Part shown: piece by piece, positions 1 through 4,654 of the stretch
Layout of the letters: each line of letters opens with the position of its first letter
Numbering within the stretch: position 1 is the first letter of the stretch
Assembly (NCBI GenBank): GCA_021107195.1
Contig: JAIOTF010000092.1
Coordinates: forward strand, 1 to 8,286
Source of the DNA: Anaerolineaceae bacterium
GTDB lineage: Bacteria > Chloroflexota > Anaerolineae > Anaerolineales > Anaerolineaceae
DNA length: 8,286 nucleotides
Reading direction: 5' to 3'
Translations under genes and position numbers: made by a program
The notes under the pieces: model-generated
What the model was told of the DNA's origin: nothing
What the model saw: only the letters and a program-made list of their open reading frames with translations
The model's database searches: none

Positions 1-304
1 GGGCGCGCTCTCTCAAGGCTTCGCGCAGATCAATGGCTTTATGGATCATCTCCACGAAGCGCTCTGCATCAAAATTGGCATTGGTGATTGTGGTAAACAA
101 TGCCTGGGCAACAAACAGATCCGTCTCAGGATCGGTAACGCCCATCTTGCGCCCGCGGGTGCCCCAGAATGAGATGCCTTTTAATAGATAGATCAATAGG
201 TCTTGCAGGTTGGCCACATCTGCGGTCTTGCCGCATACACCCTTCACCGTGCAACCGGTGTTCTTGGCTGTTTCCTGACATTGGTAACAGAACATGCTGC
301 TCAT
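1..304 (-). CDS. hcp: Hybrid cluster protein (hydroxylamine/NO reductase), N-terminal part, cut by window edge
   Basis: Reading the minus strand from ATG at 304 gives 101 residues beginning MSSMFCYQCQETAKNTGC, the hallmark N-terminus of Hcp (prismane protein). The cysteines C6, C9, C18 and C24 follow the spacing Cx2Cx8Cx5C, which belongs to the class I/anaerobe-type Hcp that binds a cubane [4Fe-4S] cluster; the enterobacterial type has wider spacing. The hybrid 4Fe-2S-2O cluster ligands lie in the missing part, because full Hcp is about 540-550 residues. Family knowledge: Hcp is a cytoplasmic enzyme that reduces NO, and hydroxylamine in vitro, under anaerobic nitrosative stress. An AAGGAG ribosome site (314-319) sits 9 nt before the ATG, directly after the ferredoxin stop codon. 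The gene is therefore the second cistron of a ferredoxin-hcp operon, and that ferredoxin is its likely electron donor (inference). Confidence 0.95.
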   Translation of the reverse strand, partial: MSSMFCYQCQETAKNTGCTVKGVCGKTADVANLQDLLIYLLKGISFWGTRGRKMGVTDPETDLFVAQALFTTITNANFDAERFVEMIHKAIDLREALRERA

Positions 305-320
305 TTAGATTTTCTCCTTA

Positions 321-545
321 TTATGCTTGGTTTGCAGGCGGCCGCGGGACAATTTCAAAGAGCAGTGTAATTGCATCTTCCGGGCAGGAATCTTCACACA
401 GACCGCAGTAAGTACATAAACGCGGTTCGTGGATCACTGGCTGCTGGTGGACCATGGTCACTGCCTTGGTGGGACAGTATTCCACACACAGGCCGCAGCC
501 GGTGCAGCGTTCCATATCGATGCTGGGGATGCTCCAATTGTCCAA
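321..545 (-). CDS. Small 2[4Fe-4S] ferredoxin, probable electron donor to Hcp
   Basis: This 74-residue cytoplasmic protein has two complete CxxCxxCxxxCP motifs: C14-C17-C20-C24 followed by P25, and C44-C47-C50-C54 followed by P55. This is the bacterial 2[4Fe-4S] ferredoxin fold with nothing else attached. The start is TTG at 545, not ATG. An AGGAGG at 554-559 lies 8 nt upstream at ideal spacing, and no ATG occurs before the first cluster motif except M11, which is too close to C14 to be convincing. The hcp gene begins 16 bp after its stop, so the two are co-transcribed. Family knowledge: a small ferredoxin gene (called frdX in some regulon studies) is a recurrent partner of hcp in HcpR regulons of anaerobes. 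Its role as the Hcp reductant is an inference from this pairing. Confidence 0.93.
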   Translation of the reverse strand: MDNWSIPSIDMERCTGCGLCVEYCPTKAVTMVHQQPVIHEPRLCTYCGLCEDSCPEDAITLLFEIVPRPPANQA

Positions 546-553
546 AACGACAA

Positions 554-559
554 CCTCCT
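554..559 (-). promoter_or_regulatory. Ribosome binding site that fixes the TTG start of the ferredoxin
   Basis: AGGAGG on the minus strand lies 8 nt before TTG at 545. It is the strongest Shine-Dalgarno sequence in the minus-strand operon and decides the non-ATG start. Confidence 0.8.
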
Positions 560-627
560 AGTTTCTTGCTCTAAGCGTATCAAAACCGATGCTGCTTGTC
601 TGTGATAAAAGTTACAAATCGGGCAGA

Positions 628-633
628 TTTATA
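628..633 (-). promoter_or_regulatory. Candidate -10 element of the ferredoxin-hcp promoter
   Basis: On the minus strand this reads TATAAA, in an AT-rich stretch between the palindromes and the ferredoxin start. No TTGACA-like hexamer lies 16-18 bp upstream, which would fit a promoter that depends on an activator. With a start near 621 the upstream palindromes would be centred at about -92.5 and -124.5. The start site is guessed from the hexamer only. Another -10-like hexamer, TATAGT, lies at 754-759 on the same strand and would put the palindromes downstream of the start. Confidence 0.35.
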
Positions 634-703
634 CTATTATTCTTTTCGCTTCTGCTTACAAGCTTCTGTGTTCAGCACGACGATGCGTTGGCGAAAAAAT
701 GTA

Positions 704-723
704 GTAACCACTTCAGTGGTTAT
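704..723. promoter_or_regulatory. Palindromic operator 1, probably for the adjacent HcpR-like regulator
   Basis: GTAACCACTTCAGTGGTTAT is a dyad of two 9-bp half-sites (GTAACCACT and AGTGGTTAT) around a 2-bp centre, with 8 of 9 positions matching. The inner ACCAC-N4-GTGGT has the 5-4-5 geometry of FNR-type sites. It lies between the CRP/FNR-family regulator gene and the ferredoxin-hcp operon, where an HcpR-type regulator would act. The regulator assignment is an inference from position and symmetry. Confidence 0.7.
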
Positions 724-735
724 GCCGTGCAGGTG

Positions 736-755
736 GTAACGACTGAAGTGGTTAC
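736..755. promoter_or_regulatory. Palindromic operator 2, inverted near-copy of operator 1
   Basis: GTAACGACTGAAGTGGTTAC is again two 9-bp half-sites around a 2-bp centre, 8 of 9 matching (mismatch at 741). Its reverse complement agrees with the site at 704-723 at 18 of 20 positions. The two dyad centres (713.5 and 745.5) are 32 bp apart, about three turns of B-DNA, so dimers on both sites would face the same side of the helix. This suggests cooperative or tandem binding of one regulator (inference). Confidence 0.7.
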
Positions 756-771
756 TATATGTGAATTTCGT

Positions 772-1440
772 TCATTCTTTTTCGGCCTCTGCCTGCAAGG
801 CTTTTTCGTCTAACACGATGATGCGATGGCGGTCTATGCGGATCAATCCATCGCGTATAAAGCTGCGCATGGTACGCGAGACCACCTCGCGCACACTGCC
901 AATCTGGGCTGCGATTTCCTGCTGGGTCCACTGGATGCCGCTGGGAACAGTTGATGTGGATTGGTTCAGTAAAAAACGCGCCAGGCGGGCGCGCACATTG
1001 TGCAGACTGAGGTCATGGGTCAACTGCGTCAGATGTAGCAGTTTGTTGGATAGATCGGTCAACATAGATAAGGCTGCTTCAGGGTTGTGGTACACGATCT
1101 GCCGGAAATCATCAAATGGGATTTTCAGCAGGTGTACTTCTCCGATCGCGGTTGCACTGGTCGGAATGGTATCCTGGCTGGTAAAGGCATTGGGAATATT
1201 GAAAGCATCTCCGGCTTTCAGGTGGATCAAATTTTGCTCGCGCCCGCTGAGGCTGCTGCGATAAGCGCGCACAATGCCTTTGACCACGAAGAAGACAGCT
1301 CCCTGGCCGTCATCGTCGAGATTGATCATCTGCCCGTCCTCGCGGTGGAGCGGAACGGCAGCCTGGGCCATCTGACGCAAAACATTTTCAGGCAGACGGG
1401 TTAAGAGATGAATCTTTTTCAGGTCTTGCATGCAATCCAC
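772..1440 (-). CDS. hcpR: CRP/FNR-family transcriptional regulator, HcpR-like
   Basis: The 222-residue protein has an N-terminal cyclic-nucleotide-binding-like beta-barrel (about 15-110), a dimerisation helix (about 112-148) and a C-terminal winged helix (about 150-215). The helix-turn-helix is at 172-192, and the recognition helix REVVSR (184-189) carries the FNR-type E/S/R contact pattern. It lacks the FNR Fe-S cysteines (only C3) and the CRP cAMP cassette with its RSA motif, so it senses something else. HcpR proteins are reported to bind haem and respond to NO or nitrite. The name rests on fold plus its place next to ferredoxin-hcp. The start is GTG at 1440, with GGAGAAG 7 nt upstream; ATG at 1431 would be 16 nt away. 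It probably acts on the palindromes at 704-755. A differently specialised CRP/FNR member remains possible. Confidence 0.85.
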   Translation of the reverse strand: MDCMQDLKKIHLLTRLPENVLRQMAQAAVPLHREDGQMINLDDDGQGAVFFVVKGIVRAYRSSLSGREQNLIHLKAGDAFNIPNAFTSQDTIPTSATAIGEVHLLKIPFDDFRQIVYHNPEAALSMLTDLSNKLLHLTQLTHDLSLHNVRARLARFLLNQSTSTVPSGIQWTQQEIAAQIGSVREVVSRTMRSFIRDGLIRIDRHRIIVLDEKALQAEAEKE

Positions 1441-1447
1441 GCAGTAT

Positions 1448-1454
1448 CTTCTCC
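1448..1454 (-). promoter_or_regulatory. Ribosome binding site that favours the GTG start of the regulator
   Basis: GGAGAAG on the minus strand lies 7 nt before GTG at 1440, against 16 nt before the in-frame ATG at 1431, so GTG is the better start. Confidence 0.6.
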
Positions 1455-1594
1455 ATCAGGGTACGTTACTCTTCTTGAATCTTATCACAGACAGTATGAA
1501 TCTAAACCGGTATTTCCATCATTTATGCGAAAACTGCCTCAACATTATGAAGGGCTTGCCCTTGCCAGCGGCATTTGTGTACCGCAACTGAAGT

Positions 1595-1600
1595 TATAAT
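1595..1600 (+). promoter_or_regulatory. Candidate -10 of the DJ-1/PfpI gene
   Basis: A perfect TATAAT lies 29 bp before the start codon, giving a leader of about 23 nt with AAGGAGA (1618-1624) inside it. No good -35 is seen at 16-18 bp. A 14-bp palindrome (AAGGGC-TT-GCCCTT, 1550-1563) lies just upstream, where a regulator could bind, but nothing identifies that regulator. Confidence 0.45.
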
Positions 1601-1629
1601 TAAAGAAGCATACTGAAAAGGAGATAAAA

Positions 1630-2157
1630 ATGACACTGGAAGGCAAAAAAATTCTGTATTTGATTGGACCTGGCTTTGAAGAATTAGAGTTCTATGTTCC
1701 CTTGATGCGTTTTCAGGAAGAAGGCGCGCAAGTCGTCATTGCCGGGGAAAAAGCAGGCAAGGCTTTTTTTGGTAAACACGGACCGTGCATGGAAGGGAAA
1801 GCGGATATCAGTTTTGCTGAAGTTAACCCGGCAGATTATAACGCTGTCATCATTCCGGGCGGCTGGGCACCGGACAAGATCCGCCGTGACGATAACGTTA
1901 AGAAGCTGGTGCGGGACATGTACAATGCCGGCAAGATTGTCGGTATGATCTGCCATGCTGGTCTGGTGGGTATCAGTGCCGGGATCGTCAAAGGGCACAC
2001 CGCTACCGGCAGCACGGGCATCAAGGATGATTTGATCAACGCAGGCGCCACCTGGCGGGATGAAGCTGCTTTCCGCAGTGGAAATATCGTTTGGGGGCGG
2101 GTTGTGCCGGATATCCCCTATTTTTGCCGCGAGCTGATTAAGGCGCTCAAGGAATAG
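1630..2157 (+). CDS. DJ-1/PfpI-superfamily protein (class I glutamine amidotransferase-like)
   Basis: The 175 residues match the full length of the PfpI/YhbO group, a cytoplasmic flavodoxin-like fold. Family landmarks are the N-terminal GFEELE motif (E17 is the probable Glu that supports the nucleophile), IPGGWAPDKIR (75-85), the nucleophile elbow I107-C108-H109, AGIVKG (117-122) and GIKDDLINAGA (130-140). Family members are described as proteases, chaperones or deglycases of methylglyoxal-damaged protein and nucleotides; which applies here cannot be told. Two departures are visible: the usual CHGP after the nucleophile is CHAG, and the usual T/S-S-R motif near the C-terminus reads W-G-R (154-156). 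The start ATG has AAGGAGA (1618-1624) at good spacing. It is transcribed away from the HcpR-like gene, and a shared stress theme is only suggestive. Confidence 0.88.
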   Translation: MTLEGKKILYLIGPGFEELEFYVPLMRFQEEGAQVVIAGEKAGKAFFGKHGPCMEGKADISFAEVNPADYNAVIIPGGWAPDKIRRDDNVKKLVRDMYNAGKIVGMICHAGLVGISAGIVKGHTATGSTGIKDDLINAGATWRDEAAFRSGNIVWGRVVPDIPYFCRELIKALKE

Positions 2158-2373
2158 CAAAACGGTTGGCGTCATCCAAATAGTTCGTAACAGCTCGGTG
2201 GTTGGTTCCCATTGGGAATTCAAAAACTGCCGAACAGAATTTGTTTGCGTATAGGGGGTATTCCCATCCCATGGATGATTAAATGCCCGTTAATACTCTG
2301 TTATAGCACAGCATGAGAGGCGTTTTTATATCTTTGGGTGGTTTATTACAGTCTTGCTCTTCCACACAATAAA

Positions 2374-2401
2374 TTAAAGAAAAGTTAAATCCTGATATAA
2401 T
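2374..2401 (+). promoter_or_regulatory. Extended -10 promoter for the purine nucleoside phosphorylase operon
   Basis: TGATATAAT (2393-2401) is a perfect extended -10 (TGnTATAAT), with a weak -35 (TTAAAG, 2374-2379) 16 bp before it. Transcription would start near 2408, giving a leader of about 64 nt. Its position also argues against translation starting upstream at 2400. Confidence 0.6.
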
Positions 2402-2460
2402 GTTAAAAATCCCCGCAAGCGCAGCAAGGGGGCTGCATGGGAATTCCAGAAGACTAAAAT

Positions 2461-2465
2461 GGAGG
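2461..2465 (+). promoter_or_regulatory. Ribosome binding site fixing the phosphorylase start
   Basis: GGAGG lies 6 nt before ATG at 2472. The open frame extends 24 codons upstream to 2400, but that stretch overlaps the -10 element and has no ribosome site of its own. Confidence 0.75.
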
Positions 2466-2471
2466 CTTTTC

Positions 2472-3308
2472 ATGGAAGAGTTTGTGACCTTAGCACAAAT
2501 TGATCAGGCTGTAGAAGCGATCCGCTCCCGCACTGCTCGGGAACCCCGCATCGGCATGATTTTGGGGTCTGGCTTAGGCGATCTGGCCAACCTGGTGGAA
2601 AACCCGGACATCATCCCCTACAAGGATATTCCCCACTGGTCGGTTTCCACTGTGGAAGGGCATGTAGGGCAACTGGTGATCGGCGAGCTGGCAGGCCAGG
2701 TTGTGATGGTTCTCCAGGGACGCGTCCATTACTATGAAGGCTATACTATGGGACAGACTACTTTCCCGGTGCGTGTCATGCAGCGTTTGGGCGTTGAGAT
2801 GCTCTTTGTGACCAATGCTGCCGGCGCGATCAACCCTGAATTTGAACCGGGTGACATTATGTTGATCACAGATAATATCACTTTGCTGCCCATGTCTGGT
2901 CCCAATCCGCTGCGCGGACCAAATCTGGAAGAATTTGGCGAGCGTTTCCCGGATATGAGCCGCGCCTATGATTGCGATCTGGCACAGCTTTTCCGCGATA
3001 TAGCCAGAGAAAAGAACGCAGCTTACCGCGAAGGCGTTTATATTTGTCTGGCTGGTCCTTCCTTTGAAACCCCGGCTGATCTGCGCTTTCTGCAAACCAT
3101 CGGCTGCGATGCGGTTGGCATGTCCACTGTACCGGAAGTGATCGTGGCACATCATGGCGGCACACGGGTACTGGGCGTTTCTGGTATTTCCAACAAGGCC
3201 AATCTGGACGGCAGCACGATCACTACGCACGAGGAAGTTTTGCAGGCAGGTCAGGAGATTGTGCCCAAGCTGAAAACTATTTTTCTTGAGATTTTGCGCA
3301 GGATTTAA
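2472..3308 (+). CDS. punA: Purine nucleoside phosphorylase, class I trimeric type
   Basis: This 278-residue cytoplasmic enzyme cleaves purine (deoxy)nucleosides with phosphate to free base and (deoxy)ribose-1-phosphate in purine salvage. The active site of the PNP/MTAP family is complete and close to human PNP numbering: phosphate-binding G32-S33-G34 and R84/H86 in QGRVHYYEGY, H64, A116 in TNAAG, base-binding E199 in GPSFET, M217-S218 in VGMSTVPEV, N241 in SNKAN and H253. The Asn at 241 favours 6-oxopurine nucleosides (inosine, guanosine); MTA phosphorylases carry Asp in this region. Length and all motifs are intact. It leads a run of four plus-strand genes behind the promoter at 2374-2401; the next gene starts 68 bp after its stop. 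Confidence 0.96.
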   Translation: MEEFVTLAQIDQAVEAIRSRTAREPRIGMILGSGLGDLANLVENPDIIPYKDIPHWSVSTVEGHVGQLVIGELAGQVVMVLQGRVHYYEGYTMGQTTFPVRVMQRLGVEMLFVTNAAGAINPEFEPGDIMLITDNITLLPMSGPNPLRGPNLEEFGERFPDMSRAYDCDLAQLFRDIAREKNAAYREGVYICLAGPSFETPADLRFLQTIGCDAVGMSTVPEVIVAHHGGTRVLGVSGISNKANLDGSTITTHEEVLQAGQEIVPKLKTIFLEILRRI

Positions 3309-3340
3309 ACCATTGCAAGCTGGAGCAGAAGAAAACATAA

Positions 3341-3359
3341 AGGCCATTTGTGATGGCCT
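3341..3359 (+). repeat. Hairpin after the phosphorylase gene
   Basis: AGGCCAT and ATGGCCT form a perfect 7-bp stem with a 5-nt loop. No T-run follows, so it is not a canonical intrinsic terminator. It ends 17 bp before the next start codon and could stabilise the upstream mRNA end, attenuate, or do nothing. Confidence 0.4.
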
Positions 3360-3376
3360 GATGGTGGTTGCCAGTT

Positions 3377-4054
3377 ATGGGTGAATTGGTTCGATTTTTA
3401 GTGGATTCCGAGTTTTGGATTTATACCCTGTTGGGATTGATTGGCGGAATCTATTTAAGGAAGCTCGTTCTGAATTGGCAGGAATGGCGTTCTACGATCT
3501 TTGGCCTGGAACGGGAAGGCGCACAACACCGTTTGGTGATGTCGGTCACAATTGTGATTTTGTTGCTGGTAACCGCCGGGGCGGAGCTTTTTGTGGTTTC
3601 TTTTGTTGCGCCCTCTTATTCCATGACAGAAATGCTTCCTACGCCCACTCTGGACTTGATGACCACGCCCACCGTCACCCTGGCACCAGGCGCAGCAGCG
3701 CCTTTGGTCGTGCCGACTATCGCCGCCGACATCTCGGCTGGCTGCATTCCCGGCGTTATAGACTGGACTTCGCCTGCTGAAGGAGAGCAGATCAGCGGCA
3801 TGGTAGAGCTTTCGGGGAGCGTCAATGTGCCTAATCTCGGTTTCTATAAATATGAATTCAGTGCGCCAGGAGGGGATAATTGGCAGACGATCGCCGCAGG
3901 CAATACCAGCAAGGTGGATGAACCTCTTGGTGGTGTTTGGAATACTGAACAGCTTGTACCGGGAGATTATTTGCTGCGTCTGGTGGTGACAGATAACGAA
4001 AATAATGCCATGCCTCCCTGTATTATTCCCGTGCGCGTGGTGGCGGTGGAGTAA
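3377..4054 (+). CDS. Two-TM membrane protein with Thr/Pro tether and external Ig-like domain, function unknown
   Basis: I do not recognise a named family. The 225 residues hold TM1 (about 13-32), a basic loop (33-52: R38, R46, R52), TM2 (about 54-78), a Thr/Pro/Ala-rich tether (about 84-117) and a beta-rich domain (123-224). By the positive-inside rule the loop is cytoplasmic, so the C-terminal domain is outside. The domain's sole two cysteines, C123 and C215, bracket it and could form a disulfide. Motifs such as SPAEGEQISGMVELSGS and PGDYLLRLVVTDNENN resemble small fibronectin/Ig-like modules of Anaerolineae surface proteins (inference). ATG at 3377 is preferred, with GGTGG (3363-3367) 9 nt upstream; TTG at 3368 is in frame but has no ribosome site. 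The acetyltransferase gene follows after 12 bp, so the two are co-translated from one mRNA. Confidence 0.78.
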   Translation: MGELVRFLVDSEFWIYTLLGLIGGIYLRKLVLNWQEWRSTIFGLEREGAQHRLVMSVTIVILLLVTAGAELFVVSFVAPSYSMTEMLPTPTLDLMTTPTVTLAPGAAAPLVVPTIAADISAGCIPGVIDWTSPAEGEQISGMVELSGSVNVPNLGFYKYEFSAPGGDNWQTIAAGNTSKVDEPLGGVWNTEQLVPGDYLLRLVVTDNENNAMPPCIIPVRVVAVE

Positions 4055-4066
4055 TGGGAGTACGGT

Positions 4067-4606
4067 ATGCCTGAGATCGAGATTCGTCCGGCCGTATCCG
4101 AGGATATACCGAAACTGGTTGCCCTGGATCATACCTGCCAGACGGAGTACGTGTGGCAGATGGAACGGCAGCTTGAAGAAGGACAGATCGGTATTGGTTT
4201 TCGCCAGGTGCGGCTGCCACGCTCGATCGAATTGGACTATCCCCGCCCGCCAGAACTGCTGCAGCAAGGGCGGTTTAACCGCCTTGCCCTGCTGGTGGCT
4301 GTGATGGGAGGAAACCCGGTGGGTTATGTGCGTCTTAAGGATGATGTCATCCCTGGGGTAGCGTGGATCAGCGATCTGGTTGTGGATGCTCTTGCCCGAC
4401 GTAAAGGGATTGGCACAGCTCTGTTGCTGGCGAGCCAACATTGGGCAATACAACACAGCTTGCGCCGCACCATCCTGGAGATGTCTTCCAAGAATCACCC
4501 GGCTATTCAATTGGCAGCCAAGCTGGGATATGAATTTAGCGGTTATAACGATCATTATTATCTCAGCCAGAATATCGCCGTCTTTTTTGCGCAATTTCTG
4601 CGCTGA
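4067..4606 (+). CDS. GNAT-family N-acetyltransferase
   Basis: The 179-residue cytoplasmic protein has the GNAT order: an N-terminal IRPAVSEDIPKLVALD strand-helix (4-21), a central strand GNPVGYVRL (82-90), motif A with WISDLVVDALARRKGIGTALL (100-120) and the acetyl-CoA pyrophosphate loop R111-R-K-G114-I-G116, and motif B with N-H-P-A-I-Q-L-A-A-K-L-G-Y followed by a Tyr/His-rich strand. It transfers an acetyl group from acetyl-CoA to an amine; the substrate cannot be deduced. The insertion at about 38-68 (GQIGIGFRQ to YPRPPELL) is longer than in minimal GNATs and may shape the substrate pocket. ATG at 4067 has GGGAG (4056-4060) 6 nt upstream and lies 12 bp after the previous stop, so it sits in the same operon. 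Confidence 0.9.
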   Translation: MPEIEIRPAVSEDIPKLVALDHTCQTEYVWQMERQLEEGQIGIGFRQVRLPRSIELDYPRPPELLQQGRFNRLALLVAVMGGNPVGYVRLKDDVIPGVAWISDLVVDALARRKGIGTALLLASQHWAIQHSLRRTILEMSSKNHPAIQLAAKLGYEFSGYNDHYYLSQNIAVFFAQFLR

Positions 4607-4642
4607 TCAGCATATCTGCTCTATCTGGTCAATGCAGGAAAA

Positions 4643-4646
4643 GGAA
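4643..4646 (+). promoter_or_regulatory. Ribosome binding site bearing on the TTG/ATG start of the 7TM-GAF gene
   Basis: GGAA inside AAAAGGAAC lies 8 nt before TTG at 4655 and 14 nt before ATG at 4661. The spacing favours TTG, but ATG cannot be excluded; the difference is two residues. Confidence 0.5.
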
Positions 4647-4654
4647 CATCGTCT

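Larger units (their letters stand above)
694..757 (-). terminator. Large inverted repeat plus T6: possible terminator of the regulator gene
   Basis: Bases 702-717 and 742-757 form a perfect 16-bp inverted repeat with a 24-nt loop. On the minus strand the stem is followed by CA and then six T residues (699-694), so after the regulator stop at 772 the transcript would meet a strong hairpin plus U-run. The loop is long for an intrinsic terminator. The same bases make up the two operators, so the element may serve both purposes, or the hairpin may be a by-product of two inverted operators. Confidence 0.45.
2158..2471. other. 314-bp intergenic region with weak hairpins and a promoter
   Basis: No convincing gene is present here. 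A 5-bp hairpin with a 3-nt loop (TTCCC-ATT-GGGAA, 2206-2218) lacks a T-run and is not a clear terminator for the gene before it. The AT-rich right half holds the extended -10 promoter at 2374-2401. The short leader after it contains a GC hairpin (GCAGC at 2421-2425, GCTGC at 2432-2436). I do not recognise a purine riboswitch or any other known RNA element. Confidence 0.5.

Noticed and set aside
589..813. Plus-strand open frame of 74 codons in the control region
   Set aside because: It covers the palindromes and the end of the regulator gene, has no ribosome site of note and no recognisable protein.
1479..1484. Minus-strand TAAGAT as the -10 of the regulator gene
   Set aside because: It matches the consensus weakly and has no -35 at workable spacing, so it is not listed as a feature.
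1408..1599. Plus-strand open frame of 63 codons in the divergent intergenic region
   Set aside because: It overlaps the regulator's start and ribosome site and ends inside the DJ-1 -10 element; no recognisable protein.
2186..2204. GTAACAGCTCGGTGGTTGG as a third copy of the HcpR-like operator, between the DJ-1 and phosphorylase genes
   Set aside because: The spacing is one base short and the half-sites do not match each other, so symmetry is lost.
2158..2471. Purine riboswitch or other known RNA element upstream of the phosphorylase
   Set aside because: The conserved purine-aptamer loops and junction sequences are not present; only short hairpins are seen.
2574..3347. Minus-strand open frame of 257 codons
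   Set aside because: It lies almost entirely opposite the phosphorylase gene, whose active-site motifs are complete.
3455..4594. Minus-strand open frame of 379 codons
   Set aside because: It is antisense to the two-TM protein and acetyltransferase genes, with His/Arg/Gln-rich composition and no recognisable domain; both plus-strand genes have clear family features or ribosome sites.
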